DNA of 64,000 nucleotides from Paenibacillus sp. GTDB taxonomy: Bacteria > Bacillota > Bacilli > Paenibacillales > Paenibacillaceae. Position numbers and translations under genes: made by a program. The notes beneath the pieces were generated by a model, which was not told where the DNA came from, searched no databases, and saw only the letters and a program-made list of their open reading frames with translations. Below, piece by piece: positions 35,645 through 44,590 of the stretch. The stretch lies in contig JAILZT010000011.1 in the NCBI GenBank assembly GCA_023512345.1, positions 98,725 to 162,724 on the forward strand, given 5' to 3'. The stretch's first letter is position 1. Each line of letters starts with the position of its first letter.

Positions 35645-36826
35645 CTATTTCATAAGATGTTCATTAGCTGCCTGTGTGAAACGCTTCAGTGCTTCTTGTA
35701 GAGTTGACCTTGGACAAGCTAGATTAATACGCAGGTAGCCTTCACCCTCTGAGCCAAATACCGAGCCCTCACTAAAAGCTACTTTGGCCTCTTTAAACAT
35801 AAGGTTTTTAAGTCCGGCGATATCCAAATTTAGTCCGCGGCAATCCAACCATAACAGATAAGTAGCTTGCGGTTGCATAACCTTAACCTGCGGTAAATGC
35901 TGTGACAGATAGCTGATCGCATATTCTGCGTTCCCCGAAATGTATACCATTAGCTCATCCAGCCACTCCTCACCTTCGTTATAGGCGGCTTGAACCGCTT
36001 CCGGGGCGAAGTAGTGGGCCATATGTAGACTCAATGTTTTTAACCGCATATCAAATTTCCGCTTCAGTTCCGGGTTGGACGCTACTATAAAGGAGGTTTG
36101 AAGACCCGGTAAATTGAAGGTTTTGGTCGCAGCCAAGGTTGTTACAGTAATATTAGCCAGTTCCTCCGACAAAGCAGCAAATGGGTAGTGGGTATGACCC
36201 GGCAGTGCCATATCACAATGAATCTCATCCGAGATAACAGTTACTCCATAAGCAAGGCACAGTTCTCCAAGCTTGAGTAGTTCCTCACGCTCCCAGACTC
36301 GTCCACCCGGATTATGCGGACTGCAAAGCAGTAGAAGCCTAGCTCCACCCTTCATCAATCCCTCCAACTGGTCATAGTCCATCTCGTAGCGGCCATTTTG
36401 CAGGATCAACGGATTCTTAGCGACCTTACGGCCATTCATATTAATAACATCATAGAAAGGATAATAGACCGGCGATTGTATAATAACCTCTCCGCCCGGC
36501 TCACTATATAACTCCACCGCCAGACTAAGCGACGTAACTATACCCGGAGAATCGGTGATCCATTGAGGCTGAATACTCCAATCATGTCTTCTTTTGAACC
36601 AAGAGGTGATTGCTTCCTTGTAAGGTTCACTGCTCACACTGTAACCATAGACCCCTTGCTCCAAGCGGCGAAGCATAGCTTCTTTTACAGCGGGAGGACT
36701 CTCGAAATCCATATCAGCTACCCACAAAGGCATAATATCCTTATCACCGAACAGTTTTTCGGATTGATCCCATTTATAGGAACGGGTATTGCGGCGGTCA
36801 ATGACGGCATCAAAATCATACTTCAA
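35645..36826 (-). CDS. patB: PLP-dependent C-S lyase / aminotransferase, PatB/MalY family
   Basis: The 393-residue fold-type I PLP enzyme has PLWVADMDF at the N-terminus, CSPHNPGGRVW, SDEIHCDM and the Schiff-base lysine Lys235 in LAATKTFNLPG. This set matches B. subtilis PatB (cystathionine beta-lyase) and MalY. It cleaves C-S bonds of cystathionine or cysteine conjugates to pyruvate, ammonia and a thiol. The start is TTG 36826 behind GAGGTGA. It is monocistronic; no methionine or cysteine genes are adjacent. Confidence 0.9.
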   Translation of the reverse strand: MKYDFDAVIDRRNTRSYKWDQSEKLFGDKDIMPLWVADMDFESPPAVKEAMLRRLEQGVYGYSVSSEPYKEAITSWFKRRHDWSIQPQWITDSPGIVTSLSLAVELYSEPGGEVIIQSPVYYPFYDVINMNGRKVAKNPLILQNGRYEMDYDQLEGLMKGGARLLLLCSPHNPGGRVWEREELLKLGELCLAYGVTVISDEIHCDMALPGHTHYPFAALSEELANITVTTLAATKTFNLPGLQTSFIVASNPELKRKFDMRLKTLSLHMAHYFAPEAVQAAYNEGEEWLDELMVYISGNAEYAISYLSQHLPQVKVMQPQATYLLWLDCRGLNLDIAGLKNLMFKEAKVAFSEGSVFGSEGEGYLRINLACPRSTLQEALKRFTQAANEHLMK

Positions 36827-36886
36827 CTTCAGTCACCTCGTCCTCTCTGCTTTAACGTATTCATGTATTGTAGCATATTGTATCAT

Positions 36887-36928
36887 GCAAAAAAACGGCA
36901 CGCCAAGGTTATCCTTTAGCTGCCGCTT
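36887..36928 (-). terminator. Probable terminator of dgk-dck
   Basis: TGCCGCT/AACGGCA stem (36894-36900, 36921-36927) with a run of seven T on the minus strand. Confidence 0.65.
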
Positions 36929-36943
36929 CGAGCAAATCTTATA

Positions 36944-37600
36944 TTAACCTTTGTTAACTACAGGCTTCCGGATTGCGTTTCCAACCTTTGTAAGAATATT
37001 AGACATAGAATCCGCGTCATTCACATCATACTCATCAATATTTAGGCGGAGAACCGGGCAGGCAGTGAATTGATCAATCCACACGGAATATCTGCCATGC
37101 ATCTGCTCCCAGTACGAGACATCAGTCTGAATCTCCATCTCACGACCTCGCTCATTGATACGGGTCAGGATGGAAGGCAGACTGCCTTCGATATATATCA
37201 GCACATCCGGGTGCGGGAAATACGGCGTCATAACCATGGCTTCATAAAGACTTGTGTAAGTCTCATAATCAGTTTTCGACATCGTGCCTTGATCCGCATG
37301 CATTTTAGCAAAAATCCCTGTGTCCTCATAGATGGAACGGTCTTGCACGAAGCCACCGCCCAGCTCAAACATCTTTTTCTGTTCCTTAAAACGTTCAGCC
37401 AGGAAGTAAATTTGCAGATGAAAACTCCATCTTTCGAAATCATGATAGAACTTTTCCAGATAGGGGTTATGATCCACCTGCTCAAGTGAAGTTTGAAAGT
37501 TAAGACGTTCGGCTAATGCATTCGTCAAAGTAGACTTACCCACACCCACTGTTCCCGCTACGGTAATTAATGCGTTGTCTGGGATGTTATATTTATTCAT
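36944..37600 (-). CDS. dck: Deoxyadenosine/deoxycytidine kinase
   Basis: The 218-residue deoxynucleoside kinase has P-loop AGTVGVGKST, QDRSIYED (the ERS/DRS catalytic motif) and the lid RINERGREME. It phosphorylates deoxyadenosine and deoxycytidine in nucleotide salvage. Pairing, order and 4-bp ATGA overlap with dgk match the dgk-dck operon of B. subtilis. Confidence 0.92.
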   Translation of the reverse strand: MNKYNIPDNALITVAGTVGVGKSTLTNALAERLNFQTSLEQVDHNPYLEKFYHDFERWSFHLQIYFLAERFKEQKKMFELGGGFVQDRSIYEDTGIFAKMHADQGTMSKTDYETYTSLYEAMVMTPYFPHPDVLIYIEGSLPSILTRINERGREMEIQTDVSYWEQMHGRYSVWIDQFTACPVLRLNIDEYDVNDADSMSNILTKVGNAIRKPVVNKG

Positions 37601-38220
37601 TGCATGTGCTCCTTTACTTGTAACGCAATTGCTGCGAACTGGTCTTTATTTTCAACAAAATCAACCTTATTTCCATCTATCGTAATAATTGGGGTCGACG
37701 GTTCCCGAATGGCCAGAGAGGTCATCGCCTCATCGTAATCTTCTATCAATTGCTGTAAATAAGCGGTGTCCATAGCATCCTCAAAGGAACGGCCACGTTT
37801 CTCTATCCGTTTAAGCAGTGTATTGAGATCTGCCCGAATATAAAGAATGACATTAGGCTTCGGCAGGTCATCGGTTAGAACATGGTAAATTTGGCGGTAT
37901 TTATCTCGTTTGGTCCCCTTAAGCGTTCGTTCACTAAAGATAAGGTTCTTATAAATATGATAATCCGAAATAACGGGCTTACCCTTATCTATGAACTGCA
38001 TAACGGTATCTTCAAGCTGCTTATACCGGTTACATAGAAAGAACATCTCAAGCTGAAAGCTCCAATCGTCCATGTTCCGGTAAAACTTGTCCAGAAAAGG
38101 ATTCTCCTCGACAATTTCCTTGATAATCGGTACCTGAAATTCTGATGAAAGCATAGTAGCCAACGTAGTTTTCCCGGCCCCTATAGGACCCTCTACGGCA
38201 ATAAATGGTGCGTGTGTCAT
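37597..38220 (-). CDS. dgk: Deoxyguanosine kinase
   Basis: The 207-residue kinase has P-loop VEGPIGAGKTT, SDYHIYKNLIF in place of the ERS segment, and lid RIEKRGRSFE. It phosphorylates deoxyguanosine. GAGGAGG lies 11 bp before ATG 38220. It is the first gene of the two-gene dgk-dck salvage operon. Confidence 0.92.
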   Translation of the reverse strand: MTHAPFIAVEGPIGAGKTTLATMLSSEFQVPIIKEIVEENPFLDKFYRNMDDWSFQLEMFFLCNRYKQLEDTVMQFIDKGKPVISDYHIYKNLIFSERTLKGTKRDKYRQIYHVLTDDLPKPNVILYIRADLNTLLKRIEKRGRSFEDAMDTAYLQQLIEDYDEAMTSLAIREPSTPIITIDGNKVDFVENKDQFAAIALQVKEHMQ

Positions 38221-38370
38221 TGATTCTGATATCCTCCTCGAATGCGGGCAATCCCTAAAAAACAGACTAAACTATTGTATCATAGGCGAGCACCTTGTGA
38301 GGGTGAAACTTTTAAGAAACTGGGTGAGGGGGGAATTGTGGAGGGTTAAGCTAGTTTTACTCTGGTTATC

Positions 38371-38584
38371 GAAAATTAGAAGGAAATGTTCTTATAAAGG
38401 GATTTATTACCTCTAATTTCAACAGATAGGCCAGTCGATTTCGTTTAAAGGGAATTCTTCCCTCTATATTTAGCAAATTGGCATAATATGCTCATTATTT
38501 GATAATTTAAAGGTACTTTTTCCCTCTAAGTAACAATAAAAAGGAATATTCGAAGAATTAGTGGGATAAATTACCATTAAATAA
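38371..38584. repeat. Four-unit palindromic repeat cluster (family A, copy 2)
   Basis: Units of the same type as at 28352-28541 (AGAGGG/AAAGGG with TCCCTCTAAT-like right arms), more diverged. Aligned starts are at 38396, 38447, 38509 and 38560, again 51-62-51 bp apart. An extra outer arm GAAAATTAGAAGG begins at 38371. It occupies most of the 584-bp gap 38221-38804, which contains no gene. Confidence 0.72.
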
Positions 38585-38657
38585 GACTTACTGGATGAAT
38601 CGCAGGCGCCACACATTGGTTAGTTAGAAGACCAGGAACATTCGGTTCTTGGAGCCG

Positions 38658-38745
38658 CGGTGGAGCGGCGGTTGAGCGGTGGTAGAGCGGCAGTGGAGCG
38701 GGGGTGAAGCGGCGATAGAGCGGCAGTGGAGCGGCGGCATAGCAA
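38658..38745. repeat. 11-bp tandem repeat, eight units
   Basis: Consecutive 11-mers of the type CGGTGGAGCGG run without gaps from 38658 (variants CGGTTGAGCGG, TGGTAGAGCGG, CAGTGGAGCGG). The last unit is degenerate. The tract is GC-rich in an otherwise AT-rich gap. Confidence 0.9.
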
Positions 38746-38754
38746 CGCTGAGCA

Positions 38755-38792
38755 GCTAACAAAAAAGATGCCCCAAATTGGGGCATCTTTCA
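38755..38792 (-). terminator. Terminator of the nspC operon
   Basis: GATGCCCC-aaatt-GGGGCATC (38767-38787) is followed by six T on the minus strand, just downstream of the nspC stop. Confidence 0.9.
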
Positions 38793-38804
38793 GTTTTATA
38801 GGTT

Positions 38805-39941
38805 TTAAGACAATCGACCGCTGAAATCCTCATATACAAATTGGCGAATAACCTTGATGCCTTCTTCTTCGTTATACGAAGCGATGGCCGGCAGATTCAC
38901 ACCGTTGAACATATGATTTTTCACCATAGTATAGTGACCCATATCAGTGAATACCAACTTGTCTCCGTACTTCAACGGTTCCTTGAAGGAATAATCCCCG
39001 ATGACATCTCCCGCCAGGCAGGTCATGCCGCCAAGTCTGTACGTATAAGCGTACTCACCCGACTGACCGGCACCAATAATGCCCGGACGGTACGGCATTG
39101 CCAATACGTCTGGCATATGGCATTCGGCTGAGGTATCCAAGATCGCGATATCCATACCATTGTGCATAGTATCTAGAACAGTAGCTACCAGGTAACCCGT
39201 ATTAAGCGCAATTGCCTCTCCCGGTTCCAGATAAATCTGCACGTCGTATTTCTCTTGCATGTAAGTAATGCAACGAATCAACGTCTCTAGATCATAATCG
39301 GGACGGGTGATATGATGACCCCCGCCAAAATTAAGCCATTTCATGCCGTGAAGATACTGACCAAATTTCTCCTCCACTACCTTAAGCGTACGCTCCAGGG
39401 TATCTGAGTTTTGCTCACACATTGTATGGAAATGCAATCCATCAATGCCCTCAAGCTCATCTGGACGGAAGCTCGGCAGTGTCACTCCCATACGGGAGTA
39501 ATTGTAGCAAGGATCATACAAAGGAATCTCAATCTCGGAATATTCCGGATTAACACGGATCCCGCAGCTAATTGTCTTAGGTGCGCTTTGTACCCGATCC
39601 TTAAAACGGTTCCATTGGTCAAAAGAGTTAAATACAATGTGATCACTGTATTCCAGCAGCTCAGCGAACTCGGAGTCCACATAAGCAGGCGCATATACAT
39701 GAACCTCTTTGCCCATTTTTTCATAGCCCAGTCTGGCTTCGAATAAGGAACTGGAGGTAACACCATGCAAATATTTAGCGATCAACGGATACATGGAGTG
39801 CATAGAGAAGCCTTTTTGCGCTAACAAAATTTTGGCACCCGTACGCTCCTGTACGTAATTTAAAGTCTCAAGATTCTTGGTTAACAGACGCTCATCAACA
39901 ATATAAGCGGGTGACGGCAACGTGCTGATATCTATATCCAT
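38805..39941 (-). CDS. nspC: Carboxynorspermidine/carboxyspermidine decarboxylase
   Basis: The 378-residue fold-type III (alanine racemase-like) PLP decarboxylase has PLP Lys43 in LLAQKGFSMHSM, GLHFHTMCEQ, the phosphate-binding FGGGHHIT and the C-terminal active-site region LDTSAECHMPDV. It converts carboxyspermidine or carboxynorspermidine to spermidine or norspermidine. The dehydrogenase that makes its substrate is encoded 10 bp upstream, so the two form a complete alternative polyamine module. The ribosome site is weak (AAGGG). Confidence 0.92.
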   Translation of the reverse strand: MDIDISTLPSPAYIVDERLLTKNLETLNYVQERTGAKILLAQKGFSMHSMYPLIAKYLHGVTSSSLFEARLGYEKMGKEVHVYAPAYVDSEFAELLEYSDHIVFNSFDQWNRFKDRVQSAPKTISCGIRVNPEYSEIEIPLYDPCYNYSRMGVTLPSFRPDELEGIDGLHFHTMCEQNSDTLERTLKVVEEKFGQYLHGMKWLNFGGGHHITRPDYDLETLIRCITYMQEKYDVQIYLEPGEAIALNTGYLVATVLDTMHNGMDIAILDTSAECHMPDVLAMPYRPGIIGAGQSGEYAYTYRLGGMTCLAGDVIGDYSFKEPLKYGDKLVFTDMGHYTMVKNHMFNGVNLPAIASYNEEEGIKVIRQFVYEDFSGRLS

Positions 39942-39951
39942 TACTAAGCCC

Positions 39952-41151
39952 TTAGTCGAGCAGCGTTGGCGAGAAATCTTCCTGCCAAGGCAGCCCTTGT
40001 TTGTTCAGTTCTTCCATGAATGGATCTGGGTTAAATTCTTCAACGTTGTATACGCCTGGTTTTTTCCAGATGCCTTTGATAATCAACATTGCACCGATCA
40101 TAGCCGGAACCCCTGTAGTATAGGAAATAGCCTGTGAGCCCACTTCTGCGTAGCATTCTTCATGTACACATACGTTGTAAACATAATATGTTTTAGGCTT
40201 GCCATCTTTGGTTCCTTGAATAATACAGCCGATGTTTGTTTTACCTTTAGTTCTAGGTCCCAGAGATGCTGGATCCGGCAAAATAGCTTTCAAGAATTGC
40301 AAAGGAACGATCTCTTTACCTTCATATATAATAGGTTCGATAGAAGTCATGCCAACATTCTCAAGAACCTTCAAGTGAGTCAGATAGTTCTGGGAGAATG
40401 TCATCCAGAATCTGATTTTCTTCACGCCCTTGATGTTTTTAGCCAAAGACTCCAATTCTTCATGGTACAAAAGATAGATATCCTTCGGGCCGATTTCTGG
40501 AAGGTCGTACACTTTTTTCTCGGAAAGAGGAGCAGTTTCAATCCACTCGCCATTTTCAAAATAACGGCCGTTTGCTGTGATCTCACGAATATTTATTTCA
40601 GGATTGAAGTTGGTTGCAAAAGGGTAACCATGGTCGCCCGCGTTAGCATCTACAATATCAATCGTGTGAATTTCGTCAAAATAGTGTTTTTGGGCATACG
40701 CTGTGAACACACCGGTTACCCCAGGGTCAAAGCCGCTTCCGAGAAGCGCAGTAATACCCGCTTTTTCAAATCTTTCCTTATAAGCCCACTGCCAGGAATA
40801 TTCAAATTTAGCTGTATCCTGAGGCTCGTAGTTTGCAGTATCCACATAGTGCACTCCTGTTGCCAGGCAAGCATCCATAATAGTCAGGTCCTGATATGGG
40901 AGAGCAACATTGATTACAACATCCGGCTGGAAGCTCTTAATCAGTGCGATTACTTCATCCGTATTATCAGCATCAAGCTGAGCCGTTTGAATCTTTGTAC
41001 GGCCTCCATCTAATTTATCTTTCAGAGCGTCGCACTTAGCGACCGTTCTGCTTGCAATACAAATCTCTTCGAACACATCCGGGTTCTGGCAACATTTATG
41101 AACAACAACACTAGAAACTCCGCCAGCACCAATAATTAAAGCTTTTCCCAA
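39952..41151 (-). CDS. Carboxynorspermidine/carboxyspermidine dehydrogenase (saccharopine dehydrogenase family)
   Basis: The 399-residue NAD(P)H enzyme has the Rossmann start GKALIIGAGGVSSVVVHKC and the saccharopine dehydrogenase-like C-terminal domain, with GSGFDPGVTGVFTAYA. It condenses aspartate semialdehyde with putrescine (or diaminopropane) to the carboxylated polyamine decarboxylated by NspC. It is operonic with nspC. The start is TTG 41151 with AGGGGGT 8 bp upstream, behind a good sigma-A promoter. The immediate leader shows no riboswitch I can recognise. Confidence 0.92.
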   Translation of the reverse strand: MGKALIIGAGGVSSVVVHKCCQNPDVFEEICIASRTVAKCDALKDKLDGGRTKIQTAQLDADNTDEVIALIKSFQPDVVINVALPYQDLTIMDACLATGVHYVDTANYEPQDTAKFEYSWQWAYKERFEKAGITALLGSGFDPGVTGVFTAYAQKHYFDEIHTIDIVDANAGDHGYPFATNFNPEINIREITANGRYFENGEWIETAPLSEKKVYDLPEIGPKDIYLLYHEELESLAKNIKGVKKIRFWMTFSQNYLTHLKVLENVGMTSIEPIIYEGKEIVPLQFLKAILPDPASLGPRTKGKTNIGCIIQGTKDGKPKTYYVYNVCVHEECYAEVGSQAISYTTGVPAMIGAMLIIKGIWKKPGVYNVEEFNPDPFMEELNKQGLPWQEDFSPTLLD

Positions 41152-41197
41152 AATTCAAAACCCCCTAATTTCCGTTTGCAAAAAATCAACAAGCCTG

Positions 41198-41226
41198 ATT
41201 ATACATAATATGCTCCAATAAATCAA
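41198..41226 (-). promoter_or_regulatory. Sigma-A promoter of the polyamine operon
   Basis: On the minus strand TTGATT (41221-41226) and a perfect TATAAT (41198-41203) are 17 bp apart, about 45 bp before the start codon. The rest of the 381-bp gap to 41532 is AT-rich without a visible gene. Confidence 0.7.
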
Positions 41227-41481
41227 TAAAAAGCGACAAAAATTGATATCTTTTGTGTAAAAACTTTGATTTTCCTTATCGAAACTCTAAAATGCATGAA
41301 AATACACTAAAATGCTTCGTTTTCCTTTAATTCTTTTCCATAGTATCACACTGTAACCATACATATTATACCTGATATTATCGATTTCTTTGTGAAGAGA
41401 ATGTTTGATGCAAATTAAATTTCCCTACCCGTTATTTCATTACCCTATAGATGATTACTTAATCTCTCATTAAATCAACAA

Positions 41482-41528
41482 ATTAAAAAATGGCCGGGTA
41501 AAGGATACTCTCCCTCCCCAGCCGTTGT
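41482..41528 (-). terminator. Probable terminator of the alpha-glucosidase gene
   Basis: An imperfect stem AACGGCTGGG/CCCGGCCATT is followed by TTTTT on the minus strand. Confidence 0.55.
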
Positions 41529-41532
41529 TTCT

Positions 41533-43266
41533 TTATTGTAAAATCCCTACTTTTTCTTCAGGTGCTGAAACATTACTTATCACTTTTTCACTCTCCGCAC
41601 ACTCCAACAGGTACACTCTGGATTCATACGGTCTTAATGCAATAGTGTCTATGCGTTCCTCTGGAAGGGTTCCATAGTTATTAAGAAGCAATTCACTGGA
41701 GGTATATTCAAGGCTGACCGGAAGGTCAAATAATACCTCTTTGGAAGTTAGATTAGAAATGACAAGCAGCTTTTCATTGTCCAATGTCCGTGTGTAGGCG
41801 TAAATACTCTCATCATCCGGTAGAAGCAGATCATAAGTTCCATAGACCACAACCGGATTTTCCGCGCGGAGGGCAATAAGCTTCTTATAATGATGATAAA
41901 TGGAATCCGGGTCTTGTTGTGCCTGCTCAACATTGATATCTGTATAGTTTGGATTGATCTTCATCCAGGGTTTACCACTGCTGAAGCCAGCGTTATCCGA
42001 ACCGTCCCACTGCATAGGTGTTCGGGAGTTATCACGTCCATTTTTCCAAATGACCTGCATGATTTCCTCATGGCTCTTACCGGCTTCACTCTCAATCCGA
42101 TACATATTCTTCATGGCTACATCATCATAATCATCCATCGAGTCAAACTTCACATTCGTCATCCCGATTTCTTGCCCCTGATAGATAAATGGAGTTCCCT
42201 TCATTAAAAAATACATCGCAGCCAATGACTTGGCCGACTCCTTCCAATAGACGCCATCATCTCCCCACGTGGAAATGGAACGCGGCTGGTCGTGATTTTC
42301 AATAAACAGCGCATTCCAGCCCTTGCCTTCAAGTCCCTTTTGCCAGCGGGACAACGCGGATTTCAATGCGACAACGTCAAGTCCGCCGGTGAGGCTTTTA
42401 TTCCATAATGCTAAATGCTCAAATTGAAAAATCATATTGAACTTACCCTGCTCTTCACCAACCCACAGCTCTGCCTGATCCACATGCACTCCGCTTGCTT
42501 CGCCTACCGTCATAACATTGTAACGATCAAAGGTTTCCTCCTTCAACTCCAGTAAAAATTCATGAATTCCCTCACGATTCATATGACCATCAAAGGAAGG
42601 AACAAACGGCAAATTCCGTGGATTCGGCATATCCGGGAAACCGGGTACCTTTTTAATATGCGAGATCGCATCGACACGGAAGCCATCAATCCCTTTATCC
42701 AGCCACCAGTTGACCATGCCATATAATTCCTTACGGACCTCGGGATTCTCCCAGTTCAAATCAGGCTGTCTTTTGGAGAATACATGCATGAAGTACTGGC
42801 CTGTAGCAGGATCTAACTCCCATGCTGAACCGCTGAAAATACTTTCCCAGTTATTCGGTTCTTCGCCGTTATTATGATCACTCCAAATATAATAATCCCG
42901 TTTCGGATTTCCCTTGTCTGAGCGTGCCTCAATAAACCATGGATGCTCATCCGAGGTGTGGTTAATAACAAGATCCAGAATCAGCTTCATCCCCCGCATA
43001 TGCACCTCATGCAGCAGCTGATCAAAATCCTCCATATTGCCAAACTCCTCCATGATGTCCTGATAATCCGAAATATCATACCCGTTATCATCATTAGGAG
43101 ACTTATAGATAGGGCAAATCCAGATCACATTTATCCCTAAATCTTTCAGATAATCAAGCTTCGATATGATCCCTTGTAGATCACCAATGCCATCCCCATT
43201 GCTGTCCATAAAACTGCGAGGGTATATTTGATAAGCGGTTGCTTCTTTCCACCATATTCTGTTCAC
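41533..43266 (-). CDS. malL: GH13 alpha-glucosidase / oligo-1,6-glucosidase
   Basis: The 577-residue GH13 (subfamily 31-like) enzyme has nucleophile Asp199 in GFRVDAISH, acid/base Glu256 in TVGEASG and transition-state stabiliser Asp326 in ENHDQ. There is no signal peptide; it acts in the cytoplasm on short malto- or isomalto-oligosaccharides. The residue after the nucleophile is Ala, whereas strict 1,6-glucosidases usually have Val and maltases Thr; linkage specificity is therefore uncertain. The start is GTG 43266 behind GAGGAG. It is divergent from the LacI regulator with two palindromic operators in between, so it is probably repressed by it. Confidence 0.88.
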   Translation of the reverse strand: MNRIWWKEATAYQIYPRSFMDSNGDGIGDLQGIISKLDYLKDLGINVIWICPIYKSPNDDNGYDISDYQDIMEEFGNMEDFDQLLHEVHMRGMKLILDLVINHTSDEHPWFIEARSDKGNPKRDYYIWSDHNNGEEPNNWESIFSGSAWELDPATGQYFMHVFSKRQPDLNWENPEVRKELYGMVNWWLDKGIDGFRVDAISHIKKVPGFPDMPNPRNLPFVPSFDGHMNREGIHEFLLELKEETFDRYNVMTVGEASGVHVDQAELWVGEEQGKFNMIFQFEHLALWNKSLTGGLDVVALKSALSRWQKGLEGKGWNALFIENHDQPRSISTWGDDGVYWKESAKSLAAMYFLMKGTPFIYQGQEIGMTNVKFDSMDDYDDVAMKNMYRIESEAGKSHEEIMQVIWKNGRDNSRTPMQWDGSDNAGFSSGKPWMKINPNYTDINVEQAQQDPDSIYHHYKKLIALRAENPVVVYGTYDLLLPDDESIYAYTRTLDNEKLLVISNLTSKEVLFDLPVSLEYTSSELLLNNYGTLPEERIDTIALRPYESRVYLLECAESEKVISNVSAPEEKVGILQ

Positions 43267-43300
43267 AGTATTCCACTCCTCTGTTTTCTCTAGTTAGTTC

Positions 43301-43316
43301 AGGAAAACATTTTCCT
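43301..43316. promoter_or_regulatory. LacI-type operator O1
   Basis: AGGAAAACATTTTCCT is a 7-2-7 inverted repeat located 35 bp upstream of the alpha-glucosidase start. Confidence 0.7.
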
Positions 43317-43394
43317 ATTTATCATGATTATTTTACATATGAACCTTCTTTTCCTAAAATTAACTCTATTCATAAACTCAAATGTGTATTTTGT

Positions 43395-43410
43395 GGGAAA
43401 TATTTTTCCC
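43395..43410. promoter_or_regulatory. LacI-type operator O2
   Basis: GGGAAATATTTTTCCC shares the RGGAAA/TTTCCY arms of O1 and lies 94 bp away in the same divergent gap, suitable for DNA looping. Confidence 0.68.
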
Positions 43411-43529
43411 GCAGCGCTATTATATGACCTTTTATTTTCCTAGTCAACAACTATCTTTTGAATTCTAAGAGTTATCCGTGATATGCTGAATACATAAGAA
43501 AATCGTGATTGAAAGTTCTGGTGATCATC

Positions 43530-44525
43530 TTGAAAGTAACCATTAAAGATATAGCTAAAATGGCCGATGTATCCATTTCCACCGTATCCCGCGTAGTTAA
43601 CAACAGTAAACCCGTAAATGAAGATGTCCGTAAACGAGTTATGGAAGCCATCAAACAAACCAAATACCGCTCCGATATTATCAGTGATGAAGGCTCTCGA
43701 GGAAATACACACCTGATTGGTATCATTATTCCGCATAACAGTAATACCGTACTTGATGATTTCAGTATAGGCATTCGCAGTATAGCTGAGCTGTACGGTT
43801 ATGACATCATCGTGGGTCTAACGGATGGAACTGTGGAGAGTGAACTGCATTATCTGACTTTATTTCATGAGCTTAGGACACAAGGAAATATTTTTGTCGG
43901 CTCGATCCTAGACAAGGAACACGCGGAGATGATTAGCAAATTCGGTACACCCTGTGTTCTTGCCGGACAGCATTCTACGATTCCTTCTATTCCCTCCGTT
44001 CATTTGGATAATGTCACTGCTTCTTATGAAGCCGTTACGTACCTGATCCAGAAGGGCCACCGTCGGATAGCTATGATTCGCGCCTCGGGAGATAGCTCAG
44101 TTGGCGGTGATCGATACCAGGGATATCAGCAAGCACTAGCGGATTTCGAGATCTGCCAGCAGCAAGAGTGGGTTGCGGAGAGTGGGTTTTCAGTAGAAAA
44201 TGGAAGACTAGCTATGCAGAGTATCATGGAAAGTGACTCGAAGCCCACCGCAGTATTCTGTTCCACAGACTGGATGGCCGTGGGTGCGATGAATTATTTG
44301 CTCGACGAAGGCTTGAGAGTGCCAGAGGATATTTCGGTAATTGGTTTTGATAATAGCTTTATGGCCTCTATTGTGCGCCCGAACCTCACTTCAGTGGAAT
44401 ACTCCGGGACAGAAATTGGCATGACAGCCGCCCGCCATCTAATCAAGCTGATTAAAGGCGAAACCGTAACTCCGCACCACGCAAATGTTGCCCACTACTT
44501 AAGGATTCGGGAGAGTACAGGATAA
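43530..44525 (+). CDS. LacI-family repressor of the alpha-glucosidase
   Basis: The 331-residue protein has an N-terminal helix-turn-helix VTIKDIAKMADVSISTVSRVVNN and a periplasmic-binding-like effector domain (about 60-331) ending in the GMTAARHLIKLIKGE dimerisation segment. TTG 43530 is chosen because GGTGATC lies 5-6 bp upstream and the protein then begins MKVTIKDIA as usual; an earlier TTG at 43509 is possible. It probably senses a maltose-related sugar or phosphosugar and controls malL and itself through O1 and O2. Confidence 0.88.
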   Translation: MKVTIKDIAKMADVSISTVSRVVNNSKPVNEDVRKRVMEAIKQTKYRSDIISDEGSRGNTHLIGIIIPHNSNTVLDDFSIGIRSIAELYGYDIIVGLTDGTVESELHYLTLFHELRTQGNIFVGSILDKEHAEMISKFGTPCVLAGQHSTIPSIPSVHLDNVTASYEAVTYLIQKGHRRIAMIRASGDSSVGGDRYQGYQQALADFEICQQQEWVAESGFSVENGRLAMQSIMESDSKPTAVFCSTDWMAVGAMNYLLDEGLRVPEDISVIGFDNSFMASIVRPNLTSVEYSGTEIGMTAARHLIKLIKGETVTPHHANVAHYLRIRESTG

Positions 44526-44576
44526 GGGTGTACCCGCAGCGATCATGGTTGGCTGTGGGACACCCTTATTTTTAGG
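44522..44576 (+). terminator. Terminator of the lacI-type gene
   Basis: ATAAGGGTGT/ACACCCTTAT stem, with an inner CCCGCAGC/GCTGTGGG stem, followed by TTTTTAGG directly behind the stop. Confidence 0.9.
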
Positions 44577-44590
44577 TTTTTCTATATAAG

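Noticed and set aside
38577..38786. A minus-strand frame with repeating APLPLYRR-like peptides
   Set aside because: The repetition comes from three 11-bp repeats making 33 bp (11 codons). There is no ribosome site and the frame runs through the nspC terminator.
41152..41532. Riboswitch or leader peptide for the polyamine operon
   Set aside because: The leader from the promoter is only about 40 nt and the rest is AT-rich without convincing helices.
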